64,000 bases of DNA from Modestobacter muralis. Lineage in GTDB: Bacteria; Actinomycetota; Actinomycetes; Mycobacteriales; Geodermatophilaceae. Both the position numbers and the translations under genes were made by a program. The notes below the pieces were generated by a model. The model was not told where the DNA came from, made no database searches, and worked only from the letters and a program-made list of their open reading frames with translations. Positions 8,682-17,275 of this stretch are shown here, piece by piece; position 1 is the stretch's first letter; the number at the start of each line of letters is the position of its first letter. Where the stretch lies: NCBI RefSeq assembly GCF_010682105.1, contig NZ_JAAGWH010000004.1:1-64000 (forward strand), written 5' to 3'.

Positions 8682-9482
8682 TCAGGCCAGGTCGCCGGCG
8701 TCCCCGTCGGAGGCCCGCGTCTCCCGCAGCACCCGCTCGAGCCGGTCGAGCAGGTTCTCCAGGGCCTCCTCGAACTCCGCGGCCGACTTGTCCCGCGACA
8801 GCAGCTTCTCGGTGCGCAACAACGCCGGGAACTGCGTGAGGTCGGTGTTCGCCTGCGCCTCGGGGTCGCCCTCGGGCTGGTCGAGCAGGCTCACCTGCGC
8901 ACCGAGCTGGGTGACCTCGAGCAGCAGGTGGCCCAGCAGGAAGCTGGAGTAGGCGCGGTAGGCGGCGACCGCGGCCTGGTCGGGGAACCCGGCGTCGGTC
9001 AGCGTGCCGAGGAAGGACTCGACCATCCGCAGGCTGCGCAGCGGCGGGCGCACCCAGGGGGCGGCCGGCGGGCGGCTGGCGACCAGCGGGAAGACCGAGG
9101 GGTGGGCGAGGGCGATCCGGCGGACGCCGTGGGCCAGCCGCATCAGGTAGTCCTGCCACCCGTTGTGGTCCTCGACGTAGATGTCGTCGCCGTCGTCCTT
9201 GTCGAACAGGGTCTCCACGACCCGGTCGACGACGCCGTCCAGCAGGTCCTCGCGGCCCGGGACGTAGCGGTAGAGCGCCATCGCCTCGACCCCGAGCGTG
9301 GCCCCGAGCCGGCGCATGGTGAGCGCGGACAGCCCGTTCTCGTCGATGAAGGCGATGGCCGCGGTGAGGATGCGGTCCCGGTCCAGCCCTGCCGGGCGGG
9401 TCATCTCACTGGCGGCCGCGCTGCCCGCCTGGACAGCGATCAGGTCGGGGTCCCGGTGGTCGTCGCTCGTCGTCTTGGCCAC
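8682..9482 (-). CDS. TetR-family transcriptional regulator
   Basis: The product is 266 residues. A TetR N-terminal helix-turn-helix covers about residues 35-85 (RILTAAIAFIDENG, then LTMRRLGATLGVEAMALYRY), followed by a TetR_C_1-like helical ligand domain with a GHLLLEVTQLG segment near residue 195. The start is GTG at 9482, backed by AGGAGG six bases upstream; an ATG at 9509 is less well placed. It faces the helical-bundle gene at 9688 across a 205-base gap that contains a short palindrome at 9534-9546, so autoregulation and control of that neighbour are plausible but unproven. The effector is unknown. Confidence 0.88.
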   Translation of the reverse strand: MAKTTSDDHRDPDLIAVQAGSAAASEMTRPAGLDRDRILTAAIAFIDENGLSALTMRRLGATLGVEAMALYRYVPGREDLLDGVVDRVVETLFDKDDGDDIYVEDHNGWQDYLMRLAHGVRRIALAHPSVFPLVASRPPAAPWVRPPLRSLRMVESFLGTLTDAGFPDQAAVAAYRAYSSFLLGHLLLEVTQLGAQVSLLDQPEGDPEAQANTDLTQFPALLRTEKLLSRDKSAAEFEEALENLLDRLERVLRETRASDGDAGDLA

Positions 9483-9533
9483 GGTGGCCCTCCTCTGCGT
9501 CGGCACCACTGTCCTCGCCGGTGCGGGTGTGGG

Positions 9534-9546
9534 CAGACCTGGTCTG
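9534..9546. promoter_or_regulatory. Candidate TetR operator
   Basis: A perfect 13-base palindrome with 6-base arms (CAGACC / GGTCTG) lies 52 bases upstream of the TetR start, in the gap between the divergent genes. Its place fits a TetR site; the match to any known operator is not established. Confidence 0.35.
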
Positions 9547-9687
9547 GCCTCCTACCCCGCCGGGGGGGCTCCTGCCCCTCTGCTCGTGACGGTCCTCACT
9601 GCTAGCCGTGTGCTTGCTCTTGTTAGCGCGCAGCCTCCGGTGGGCATGGAGGAGGTGCCCGGCCGCACCCCACCCTTGGAGCCCCCC

Positions 9688-10686
9688 ATGGCCGTTCCCG
9701 CCACCGTCCAGACCGCCACGCTCATCTCCCAGCTCCGCGCGCTGCTGCAGCTGACCCAGACCGAGCAGCAGATCGCCCGGATCCGGATGGGCCAGGCCCG
9801 CACCGACGCCGTCCGCCGCGAGCTCGCCGAGAACGCCGAGCACGCCGGTGAGCGCAGCGCCGCCATCGCCGAGCAGCTGCGCGAGCTCGGCGGCCTGACC
9901 GACGTCGTCACCCCGGTGCTCGGCCGGCTGGCCGCCCTGGTCAAGGGCACGCTGGAGCAGGCCGAGCCGATCGACGAGGCGCTGCTGGGCGACCTGCAGC
10001 TGGAGCACCAGCTGCTCGACCGGGCCACCTACCTCAAGGTGCTGGCCCAGGCCGCCGACCAGCCGCAGGTGCACGCGCTGGCCGAGCGGCTCGTGACCGC
10101 GCACGCCGCGACCGTCGAGTGGCTGACCGTCGTGCTGGCCGAGGAGGCGCTCGGCGGTCCGGCGGCGCTGCGGGCCACGCCGCTGCAGCGCGTGGCCGGC
10201 GGCGCGACCCGGCTGGCCAACCTCCCGGTGCGCTTCGCCGCGAACACCGTCAACCGTGCGGTGGACTCCGCGCAGCACGCCGGCGAGCAGGCCGGGGGAG
10301 CGGTGACCGGGGTCGTCGACGACGTCACCGGCCGGGCGAGCGCGCTCACCGACGCCGTCCGGGAGACGCTCACCGTCGGCCGGGTCGCCTCGCTGCGCCG
10401 CGCCGAGCGGATCGCCCAGCGGGAGGGCAACACGGCCGCGGCCGAGACCGTGGCCGCCACCCGGCGCGAGCTGGGCGACGTGTCCGCCGCCGAGCTGCCC
10501 GTCCCGGGCTACGACTCGATGACCACCGCGCAGATCGCCCGCGCGGTGCGCGCCCTGACCGACCCGCAGGACGTGCGCACGATCATCCGCTACGAGGAGG
10601 CGCACAAGGCGCGGTCGAGCGTCGTCAGCGCCGTCCAGGCCCGGCTCGCCGCACTCGCGAAGCAGGCCGTCGGCGTCCAGGAGTGA
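9688..10686 (+). CDS. Ferritin-like/helical-bundle protein
   Basis: The 332-residue product is almost all helical. Residues 5-150 form an antiparallel helical bundle rich in Glu, Gln and Leu, with LEHQLLDRATYLKVLAQ-type helices as in actinobacterial ferritin-like proteins. A Gly/Ala/Val linker follows, and a separate C-terminal three-helix unit (about 270-330) opens with ELPVPGYDSM. A metal site is not obvious: the expected E-x-x-H pairs are incomplete. Start choice is uncertain. ATG 9688 is used because the bundle begins there, but in-frame ATG 9646 and TTG 9676 exist, and the only strong GGAGG lies at 9648-9657, better placed for TTG. The stop is followed by a strong hairpin terminator. Confidence 0.7.
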   Translation: MAVPATVQTATLISQLRALLQLTQTEQQIARIRMGQARTDAVRRELAENAEHAGERSAAIAEQLRELGGLTDVVTPVLGRLAALVKGTLEQAEPIDEALLGDLQLEHQLLDRATYLKVLAQAADQPQVHALAERLVTAHAATVEWLTVVLAEEALGGPAALRATPLQRVAGGATRLANLPVRFAANTVNRAVDSAQHAGEQAGGAVTGVVDDVTGRASALTDAVRETLTVGRVASLRRAERIAQREGNTAAAETVAATRRELGDVSAAELPVPGYDSMTTAQIARAVRALTDPQDVRTIIRYEEAHKARSSVVSAVQARLAALAKQAVGVQE

Positions 10687-10693
10687 CCCTCGT

Positions 10694-10730
10694 GGAGCCG
10701 GATCGGGACGCACCGTCCCGACCCGGCTCC
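10694..10730 (+). terminator. Hairpin terminator after the helical-bundle gene
   Basis: Arms 10694-10709 and 10715-10730 pair at 15 of 16 positions around a five-base loop. It begins eight bases after the stop codon. Confidence 0.75.
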
Positions 10731-10800
10731 GCAGCGCCAGCACCGTGCGCACCTGCGAGATCAATGTCACGACGGGGTCACACCCCGTGTGGTCGGGCGC

Positions 10801-10806
10801 AATACT
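10801..10806 (+). promoter_or_regulatory. -10 box for a leaderless transcript
   Basis: AATACT ends six bases before the ATG at 10813, and there is no Shine-Dalgarno sequence, so transcription probably starts at the ATG. A small hairpin (arms 10772-10777 and 10783-10788) overlaps the -35 area and could bind a regulator. Confidence 0.4.
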
Positions 10807-10812
10807 GTGGTC

Positions 10813-11274
10813 ATGACGACGATTCCTGAGGTCGCCACCACCCCTGAGGTGATGGAGCGCGAGTTCTCCCTCATGACGGCGGTGAGCCGGCTGGACTTCC
10901 TCAGCCGACGCGACAACGTGGTCGTCGACGCGCCGAACGACAGCGCGGACGACGACGACGACTGGGCCAGCTTCAAGGCCGGCACCAACACCCAGCTGGA
11001 CGCCGACGAGGCGCTCGAGCTGCTCGCCCTCGGCGAGGTCGTGGCCCGCAAGGCCCACGAGAACCGCCAGCTCGGCATCGCCGCCGCCCTGCGTGGCGGC
11101 GCCGACTGGGCGCAGATCGCCCGGGCACTGGCGGTCTCCCCGCGGGCCGCATGGGAGCGGCACGTCTCCTGGCTGGACGCGCAGGCCACCGCGCGCCGCA
11201 GCGGCACCCCCGACGCCCTCACCCCCGACGAGGTCGCCGCAGCCCGTACCCGCGCCGGGCGCCGTCCCGCCTAG
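10813..11274 (+). CDS. Small HTH-like conserved actinobacterial protein
   Basis: The product has 153 residues. An acidic stretch (DDDDDW) lies near residue 45, and the C-terminal half carries a helix-turn-helix-like segment, GADWAQIARALAVSPRAAWERH, near residues 98-120. It resembles small actinobacterial proteins predicted to bind DNA, but no function is known. ATG 10813 is preferred because the -10 box lies six bases before it; in-frame GTG 10807 and an upstream start at 10789 are possible. It stands alone between a terminator and the convergent thioesterase remnant. Confidence 0.65.
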   Translation: MTTIPEVATTPEVMEREFSLMTAVSRLDFLSRRDNVVVDAPNDSADDDDDWASFKAGTNTQLDADEALELLALGEVVARKAHENRQLGIAAALRGGADWAQIARALAVSPRAAWERHVSWLDAQATARRSGTPDALTPDEVAAARTRAGRRPA

Positions 11275-11305
11275 TCCGAGGCCGGCCCCGCCCGCGCGGG
11301 CTGGG

Positions 11306-11680
11306 TCAGTGGAGGAGGACGGCGAAGGTCGCCACCGCGTGCACCAGGGTCCGGCCGTCCTGCTCGACGTCGGCCTCGCAGACCGTGAGGTGCTCGCCCT
11401 GGGTCACCACGCGCCCGGTCACCACCAGGTGGCCGGGCGCTCCCGCGTGCAGGTAGGTGACGGTGAGCTGGCTGGTCGCCGGGACGTCGTCCTCGCCGGT
11501 GCTCTGGCCCCCCTGCAGGGTCCCGCCGCGAGCGTGCGAGTGGTGGGGGGCAGGGGGGTCCTTTCAGACCGTGCCGGCGGCGTTGAGGTGCTCCTCCGTC
11601 GCGTCCAGGTGCAGCCGCGCGGTGCCGTCCTCCGCCGTCGTCCCGTGCACGCCGAGGGAGTCCACGAAGGTCTGCGTCAT
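11306..11680 (-). pseudogene. PaaI-type hotdog thioesterase, disrupted
   Basis: One minus-strand frame encodes both ends of a PaaI-family acyl-CoA thioesterase. The N-terminal part (from ATG 11680) ends with DATEEHLNAAGTV, which normally leads into the catalytic HGG loop. Instead a TGA follows at 11564-11566. After the stop the frame reads through a palindromic element and resumes as PATSQLTVTYLHAG to the natural stop at 11306. The core helix with the HGG and Asp/Glu catalytic residues is missing, replaced by element-derived sequence. The upstream ORF alone would give a 38-residue peptide. This is a non-functional gene rather than a sequencing slip, because both flanks stay in frame while about 20 conserved residues are lost. 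Confidence 0.75.
11506..11561. repeat. 56-bp palindromic (REP-like) element inside the thioesterase
   Basis: The ends are inverted: GGCCCCCCTGC on the left pairs with GCAGGGGGGTCC on the right, enclosing about 33 bases with a shorter G/C-rich core. It sits exactly where the thioesterase core has been lost. It looks like a small mobile palindromic repeat. I saw no second copy in this window. Confidence 0.6.
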
Positions 11681-11724
11681 GCCCGGCCCGCTACCCGGCG
11701 CGGCCCGGCGCACACCGCAGGGAG

Positions 11725-12015
11725 TCAGGAACGGGGCAGCAGCAGGGCCCGGTCGGGATAGCACCAGGCCCAGTGCTCGCGCGGCTCGGCCGAGGCGACC
11801 ACCGGGTGCTGCGTCGCGGTCGCGTGCGCGGTCGCGTGCCGGTGCGGCGAGGAGTCACAGCACCCGACGTGGTCGCAGCTCAGGCAGCGGCGCAGGTGCA
11901 CCCACTGCCCACCGGTGCGCAGGCAGTCCTCGCACGCCTCCGCCGGCCCGGGCGCGGGCGGCAGCCCGTCGGCGTGACCGCAGACCGCGCCCCGTTCCAC
12001 CTGCCAGCCGGTCAC
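11725..12015 (-). CDS. UBP-type zinc finger protein
   Basis: The 96-residue product is a single UBP-type zinc finger. Cys and His ligands are visible in order: CGH near residue 12, CEDCLRTGGQWVHLRRCLSCDHVGCCDSS near 28-56 and HRHATAH near 58-64, with the closing EPREHWAWCYPD motif. The family binds the C-terminus of ubiquitin in eukaryotes; in bacteria, which lack ubiquitin, the ligand is unknown. The start is GTG at 12015, one base after the stop of the kinase gene, so it is probably translated by coupling with it. It closes a three-gene module. Confidence 0.85.
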   Translation of the reverse strand: MTGWQVERGAVCGHADGLPPAPGPAEACEDCLRTGGQWVHLRRCLSCDHVGCCDSSPHRHATAHATATQHPVVASAEPREHWAWCYPDRALLLPRS

Positions 12016-12016
12016 G

Positions 12017-13462
12017 TCACCGCGACCGGTGCAGCGGCAGCCGCACGCAGAACGTCGTCCCCTCCGGGCCGGTCGTGTAGCTGAGCGACCCACCGTGCCG
12101 GCGCTCGACGATCCGCCGGGCGTTCTCCAGACCCAGGCCGCTGCCGGCGCCGGCGGGCTTGGTGGTCACGAACGGGTCGAACAGGCGGTCGCGGACGTCC
12201 TCGGGCACGCCCGGACCGTCGTCGGAGACCTCGACGAACACCGCGTCGGCGTCGGCCCGGGTGCGCAGCGTGAGCACGCCGCACGGCACGCCGTCCCGGG
12301 TCATGGCGTCGGCCGCGTTGTCGATGAGGTTGGTCCAGACCTGGTTGAGCTCGGCCGGGTAGCCGGGCACCGCGGGCAGGGCGGCGGTGTACTCCCGCTG
12401 CACCCGGATGCCGGTCAGCTTGCGGGCCAGCATCACCAGCGTGCTCTCCAGCCCGGGCTTCACGTCGAGGTCCTGGTGCTGGGCCTGGTCCAGGTGCGAG
12501 TACTGCTTCACCGCACCGACCAGGGAGGAGATCCGGGTCGAGGCCTCCTCGATCTCGCTCATCAGGGTCTCGGTCTCCAGGGTGTAGCGCAGCCAGCCGA
12601 ACGCCGCGCTCCACTCCAGCCCGGAGTCGACCTGCTCGACGACGTCGTCCACCCACTGCGCGTCCATCCCGGCCGCGGCGAACACCGGTGCCAGGTCGTA
12701 GGCCTGGACCTGGTCGACCCCGACCTCCTCCAGCCGCTCGGCGATCGCGTCCTCGAGGTCACTCTCCTCCAGGGCGGTGAGGTCCGGGCGCGCCTTGAGC
12801 GACCGTTCGACCGCGGCGTCCTGGGTCCGCACCAGCCGGCCCACCAGCTCCGGGGACAGCCCGCTGTCGGCCAGCAGCGCCAGCTTGTGCCGCATGGCGC
12901 CCATCCGGCCGCGCAGCTGCTCGGTGGCCCGCACCGCCGCCGCGGCCGGGTTGTTCAGCTCGTGGGCCAGGTTCGCCGACAGGTGCCCCAGCTGCACCAG
13001 GTGCTCCCGCTGGCGCAGTGCCGACTCGGTCGCGCGGACGCCCTCGTAGAGCCCGTCGAGCAGGTGCACCGCCATCGGGCACTGCTCCTTCACCAGGGTG
13101 GTGAAGTCGTCGGCGGCGAGCCGGAGGAACCGGCTGGGCCGCGTCGTGCGCATCGTCGTCGGGTACTCCTCCGGGGCGCCGGTGGCGTAGGCCCGGGTCG
13201 CGCCGGAGTACGACCCGCGGTGGGTCGTGTCGTTGATGACGACGTCCTCGCCGTCGGCGTGCTTGGTGAGCAGGAGCCCGCCCTCCAGCAGCACGTACAG
13301 CGACTCGGCCGGCTGTCCCTCGGAGAAGACGACGACGTCGGCGTCGAACACCCGGATGTCGGCGCGTTCGGCGGTCCAGGCCAGCTCCGCCTCGCCGAGG
13401 GACTCGAACAGGAACAGCGTGCGCAGCTCGGCGACGCTGATCTGCGGGGTGGTCGCGGTCAT
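12017..13462 (-). CDS. Cyclic-nucleotide-domain sensor histidine kinase
   Basis: The product has 481 residues. A cyclic-nucleotide-binding/CRP-like domain spans about residues 10-125 (FSEGQPAESLYVLLEGG). A dimerisation domain carries the H-box LAHELNNPAAAAV with His near 167. The C-terminal ATPase shows N-box NLIDNAADAM, G1 SDDGPGVP, F-box FDPFVTTK and G2 GSGLGL. It has no membrane segment, so it should sense a cytosolic signal. ATG 13462 overlaps the stop of the upstream regulator gene by four bases (ATGA), and the UBP finger follows one base after its stop. The linked regulator-flavoprotein is the natural partner. Confidence 0.92.
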   Translation of the reverse strand: MTATTPQISVAELRTLFLFESLGEAELAWTAERADIRVFDADVVVFSEGQPAESLYVLLEGGLLLTKHADGEDVVINDTTHRGSYSGATRAYATGAPEEYPTTMRTTRPSRFLRLAADDFTTLVKEQCPMAVHLLDGLYEGVRATESALRQREHLVQLGHLSANLAHELNNPAAAAVRATEQLRGRMGAMRHKLALLADSGLSPELVGRLVRTQDAAVERSLKARPDLTALEESDLEDAIAERLEEVGVDQVQAYDLAPVFAAAGMDAQWVDDVVEQVDSGLEWSAAFGWLRYTLETETLMSEIEEASTRISSLVGAVKQYSHLDQAQHQDLDVKPGLESTLVMLARKLTGIRVQREYTAALPAVPGYPAELNQVWTNLIDNAADAMTRDGVPCGVLTLRTRADADAVFVEVSDDGPGVPEDVRDRLFDPFVTTKPAGAGSGLGLENARRIVERRHGGSLSYTTGPEGTTFCVRLPLHRSR

Positions 13463-15123
13463 CCGATGGCCTCCAGGTAGCGGTGCACGAGCGTGACGGC
13501 CATGGCGCCCTCGCCGACGGCGGAGGCGACGCGCTTGACCGACTCGGCGCGGACGTCGCCGGCGACGAAGACCCCGGGGACCGAGCACTCCAGGTGGTAC
13601 GGGGCGCGGGACAGGGGCCAGTCGCGTGGCGGGCGCCCCTCGGCGTCCAGCAGCGACGGGCCGGTCTGCAGGAAGCCGCGCGCGTCCCGGGCGAAGGCGT
13701 CACCGAGCCACGCCGTCGGCGGCTGGGCGCCGATGAAGACGAACAGCCGGGACGCCGGCACGGTGGTCGTCTGCCCGGTCGCGGCGTTGGAGAGCACCAG
13801 CCGCTCGACGTGGTCGTCGCCCTCGATGGCGAGCACCTGGGTGCAGGTGAGCACCTCGATGGCGGAGTTGGCCAGGATCCGGGCGACCAGGTACTCGGAC
13901 ATGCTGGCGCGGATGTCGGTGCCGCGGCACAGCAGCACGACCCGGCTGGCGAACTTGGCGAAGTGCAGCGCCGCCTGCCCGGCGGAGTTGGCGGCGCCGA
14001 CGACGTAGACCTCCTCGCCGGAGCAGTCGGCCGCCTCGTGCGCGGCTGCGCCGTAGTAGACGCCGCGGCCGGCGAACTCCTCCGCGCCGCGGGCCGGCAG
14101 CCGGGTCCAGGTGACACCGGTGGCCAGGACGACGGCGTGGGCGGTGACCTGGCTGCCGTCGGCGAAGCTGAGCGCCCGGCCGTCGCCGTTGGGGGTGATC
14201 GCGGTGACCTCGCTGGCGGTGAGCACCTCCACCCCGAAGCGCACCGCCTGGTCCCGCGCCCGCTGGGCGAGCTCGGCGCCGGAGACCCCATGGGGGAAAC
14301 CGAGGTAGTTCTCGATCCGGCTGGACTGCCCGGCCTGCCCGCCGGTGGCGGTGCGCTCGACCAGCAGCGTGCGCAGCCCCTCGCTGGCGGCGTAGACCGC
14401 CGAGCCGAGCCCGGCCGGGCCGGCGCCGACGACGACCACGTCGTAGAAGGGGCTGCCGGCGGTGGTGGCGAGCCCGCACCTCGTGGCCACGTCGCGCAGC
14501 GACGGGCGGCTGAGCACGGTGCCGTCGGGGAAGACCGTGGCCGGCAGTGCGGCGTCGTCGTCCAGGCCGGCGGCGGTGCGGATCGCGGCGCCGCTCTCGC
14601 CCTGCAGGTGCCGGTAGGGGACCTGGTTGCGGGCCAGGAACTCCTTGAGCTCCTGGGTCTCCGGCGACCACTGGTGGCCCAGCAGGGTCAGCCCGTCGAA
14701 GGGGGCGGGGGTGGTGCGCGCCCAGTCCTCCAGGAGCTCGTCGAGGACCGGGTAGAGCAGCTCCTCCGGCGGGTCCCAGGGCTTGAGCAGGTAGTGGTCG
14801 AGGTCGACGTCGTTGATCGCCCGGATGGCGGCGTCGGTGTCGGCGTAGGCGGTGAGCAGCACCCGCTTGGCTCTGGGGGTGAGGTCCATCGCCTGCTCGA
14901 GGAACTCCACGCCGGTCATGCCGGGCATCCGGTGGTCGGCGAGCAGCAGTGCGGTCAGCTCCCCGCGGGCGGTGAGCTCGCGCAGCACCGCCAGGGCGTC
15001 GGCGCCGCTCTCGGCACGCACCACCCGGTAGCGGTCGCCGTAGTGGCGGCGCAGGTCGCGCGCGACGGCGCGGCTGACCGTGCGGTCGTCGTCGACGGTG
15101 AGCAGGACAGGGCGAGCGGGCAC
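13459..15123 (-). CDS. Response regulator fused to thioredoxin-reductase-like FAD/NAD(P) oxidoreductase
   Basis: The 554-residue protein opens with a receiver domain (about 5-125; phospho-acceptor Asp near 63 in ADHRMPGMTG, Lys in LLKPWD). A thioredoxin-fold-like linker follows (about 150-225), then a pyridine nucleotide-disulphide oxidoreductase module with GAGPAGLGSA near 235, NYLGFPHG, an NAD(P)-site VVGAANSAGQAA and the FAD-binding GVFVAGDVR near the end. The CxxC redox pair of classical thioredoxin reductase is absent: the equivalent stretch reads AAAHEAADCSGEEV. It probably reduces something other than thioredoxin or acts in signalling. GTG 15123 follows GGAGGT closely; spacing is short (three bases), so the start is only likely. 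Confidence 0.88.
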   Translation of the reverse strand: MPARPVLLTVDDDRTVSRAVARDLRRHYGDRYRVVRAESGADALAVLRELTARGELTALLLADHRMPGMTGVEFLEQAMDLTPRAKRVLLTAYADTDAAIRAINDVDLDHYLLKPWDPPEELLYPVLDELLEDWARTTPAPFDGLTLLGHQWSPETQELKEFLARNQVPYRHLQGESGAAIRTAAGLDDDAALPATVFPDGTVLSRPSLRDVATRCGLATTAGSPFYDVVVVGAGPAGLGSAVYAASEGLRTLLVERTATGGQAGQSSRIENYLGFPHGVSGAELAQRARDQAVRFGVEVLTASEVTAITPNGDGRALSFADGSQVTAHAVVLATGVTWTRLPARGAEEFAGRGVYYGAAAHEAADCSGEEVYVVGAANSAGQAALHFAKFASRVVLLCRGTDIRASMSEYLVARILANSAIEVLTCTQVLAIEGDDHVERLVLSNAATGQTTTVPASRLFVFIGAQPPTAWLGDAFARDARGFLQTGPSLLDAEGRPPRDWPLSRAPYHLECSVPGVFVAGDVRAESVKRVASAVGEGAMAVTLVHRYLEAIG

Positions 15124-15296
15124 GGCACCTCCGGTCTGGAGCCGCCGGGACGGGTCGCCCGGTGGGGCCCGCTCCCGGTGGCACCTCCATCCAACCCCTT
15201 CCGCCCGCCCATCGGAAGCCGCGCGGACTCCGCTCGCCACGACCGGCCCGACGAGGCAGGGTGAGGGCGTCCCGCCCCGCTGACCGAGGAGATCCC

Positions 15297-15989
15297 ATGA
15301 CCGCGCCGACCGAGCAGCTGGACTGGTGGCGGCAGGGGGAGGAGCACCTCGGGACGGCGCTGGGCCGGCTCACCGACGAGGAGCTGGACGGGCCGTCGCT
15401 GCTGCCCGGCTGGACCCGCGCGTACGTGCTCGCCCACCTGGCCGGCAACGCCGACGCCCTGGTCAACCTGCTGACCTGGGCACGCACCGGGGTCGAGACA
15501 CCGGCCTACTCCTCCGACGAGGCCCGCGACGCGCAGATCGCCGAGACCGCCGCGCTGTCCCCGGTCGAGCTGCGCGGCGCCGTCCTGGCCGCCACCCAGC
15601 GGCTGGCCGGTGCCGTCCGCGACCTGCCCGGGGAGGCGTGGGCCGTGCAGGTGCGCACCCGCCAGGGCCGCGACCTGCCGGCCGCGGAGCTGCCCTGGCT
15701 GCGGGCCCGTGAGGTGTGGGTGCACACGATCGACCTCGACGCCGGGATCGGGTTCGCCGACGTCCCGGACGACGTGCTGGCCGCGGTGCTCGACGACGTG
15801 TTCCGGCAGTGGGACGCCCGCGACGCCGTCCCCGACGTGGCGCTGTTCGCCGGCGACCGCGAGTGGGGGACCGGCGCGCTGGCCGTGGCGGGCACGCTGC
15901 CAGAGGTGGCGGCCTGGATCACCGGGCGCAGCGACGGCGCCGGACTGCAGGCCGACGGCCCGCTGCCCACCCTGGCCCCCTGGGCCTGA
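15297..15989 (+). CDS. Maleylpyruvate isomerase-family mycothiol-dependent enzyme
   Basis: The 230-residue product has the DinB-like four-helix MDMPI N-terminal domain (about 1-145) with the typical LPGWTRAYVLAHLAGNADAL segment, followed by a small alpha/beta domain. The metal-binding His near residue 50 (AHLAGN) and the REVWVHTIDL stretch with Glu and His are present. The family includes mycothiol-dependent maleylpyruvate isomerase, but most members have unknown substrates. ATG 15297 follows GAGGA by six bases. It is monocistronic and ends six bases from the convergent MFS gene. Confidence 0.85.
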   Translation: MTAPTEQLDWWRQGEEHLGTALGRLTDEELDGPSLLPGWTRAYVLAHLAGNADALVNLLTWARTGVETPAYSSDEARDAQIAETAALSPVELRGAVLAATQRLAGAVRDLPGEAWAVQVRTRQGRDLPAAELPWLRAREVWVHTIDLDAGIGFADVPDDVLAAVLDDVFRQWDARDAVPDVALFAGDREWGTGALAVAGTLPEVAAWITGRSDGAGLQADGPLPTLAPWA

Positions 15990-15995
15990 CGCCGG

Positions 15996-17243
15996 TCAGG
16001 CGGGCGTGACGGTGCGGGGCATGCTCAGTGCGGCGAGGAACCCGAGGCCGAGCACGCCCGCGCTGACGGCGAAGGCGACCTGGAACGAGTAGGTGTCGGT
16101 CAGCCAGCCGGCGGCCAGCGGGCCGGCGACGGCGCCCAGGTCGGCCACCATCTGGAACACCGCGACCGCCTTGCCGCCCCTGGCCGGGCTGACGTCGCCG
16201 ACGATTGCGGCGGGCACGCTGGCCAGGAACGAGGCGCCCAGCCCGAACGCGGCCATCGCCAGCAGGAAGGCGGCGGTGGTCGGCGGCAGCACCAGGACGG
16301 CGATCGACGTGGTCGCGAGCCCGGTGCCCACGAGCAGCGACGGGCGGCGGCCCCAGTTGTCCGACAGCCGCCCGGCGCGCAGCAGCCCGAGCGCCTGGGC
16401 CACCGAGCCGGCCAGCAGGCCCGCGCCGGCCCAGGCGACCGTCTTGCCCAGCTCCTCGGTCACGTACAGCGGCACCAGGGAGTTGCGCACCCCGAACAGC
16501 ACCCAGCCCACGCCGAGGTTGGCCACGAGGGCGGCCAGGTAGGCCCGGGACCGCAGCGCCACGCGCAGCCCGCCGCCGTCCGTGCCGGGTGGGGGCACTG
16601 CTGCGGTGGAGGGCTCACCGCCGCCGCCCGGGTCGACCGCGGGCGTCACCGGTGGGTCCACCGGGCGGAGGGCCGCGGGGCGCAGGAGCACCAGCGCGAC
16701 GCTGCCGGCGACCAGCAGGAACGCCGCGTAGACGAAGAACGGCACCCGCGGGGAGATCTCGGCGAGGAAGCCGCCGGCGGCCGGGCCGGCGATGCCGCCG
16801 AGGATGAAGCCGCCCTGGTAGGTCGCCGCCGCCCGCCCGCGGTGGGCCGCTGGCGCGGTGCGCAGCAGCAGCGACAGCGCCGCCACGGTGAACATCGCGC
16901 TGCCGATGCCGCCGGCTGCGCGCAGGGCCACGAACAGCGGGAAGTTGCCGGCCAGCCCCGCCGCCCCGCTGGTCACCGCGACGATCGCGAGCCCGGCGGC
17001 GAGCACCACCCGCTCGCCGAGCCGCTCGACCAGCGCGCCGCCCCCGAACGCCGACAGGAAGCGGAAGAAGGCGAAGGCGCTGATCGCGAAGCCGACCGCC
17101 GTCGTCCCGACGCCGTAGTCGCGGACGAACAGCGGGATGGCCGGGGCCACGACGCCGAAGCCGAGCGCGACGACGAAGGCCACGATCGCCAGGACGCCGA
17201 CCTCGCGGGGGAGGGGGTCGGCCTTGCTGTTGCGTCTGGCCAC
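15996..17243 (-). CDS. MFS transporter downstream of the TPP riboswitch
   Basis: The 415-residue protein has twelve predicted membrane segments in two halves, split by a Pro/Gly-rich cytosolic loop near residues 190-225. The first half has an MFS-type loop (GGGALVERLGERVV) and the second half GRLSDNWGRRPSLL. GTG 17243 is the assumed start (AGGA ten bases upstream). It lies 32 bases behind the alcohol dehydrogenase gene in the same direction, so both probably share the riboswitch-controlled transcript. That suggests import of thiamine or a precursor, or export of a related compound; the protein family by itself does not say. Confidence 0.85.
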   Translation of the reverse strand: MARRNSKADPLPREVGVLAIVAFVVALGFGVVAPAIPLFVRDYGVGTTAVGFAISAFAFFRFLSAFGGGALVERLGERVVLAAGLAIVAVTSGAAGLAGNFPLFVALRAAGGIGSAMFTVAALSLLLRTAPAAHRGRAAATYQGGFILGGIAGPAAGGFLAEISPRVPFFVYAAFLLVAGSVALVLLRPAALRPVDPPVTPAVDPGGGGEPSTAAVPPPGTDGGGLRVALRSRAYLAALVANLGVGWVLFGVRNSLVPLYVTEELGKTVAWAGAGLLAGSVAQALGLLRAGRLSDNWGRRPSLLVGTGLATTSIAVLVLPPTTAAFLLAMAAFGLGASFLASVPAAIVGDVSPARGGKAVAVFQMVADLGAVAGPLAAGWLTDTYSFQVAFAVSAGVLGLGFLAALSMPRTVTPA

Positions 17244-17275
17244 GGGGGCCGATCCTGGCACGGCCCCCGTCGGGG

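Noticed and set aside
9406-11163. Minus-strand ORF of 585 codons
   Set aside because: Opposite the helical-bundle gene, low-complexity, no family match.
12029-15264. Plus-strand ORFs across the signalling module
   Set aside because: Mirror frames of the kinase and flavoprotein genes on the minus strand.
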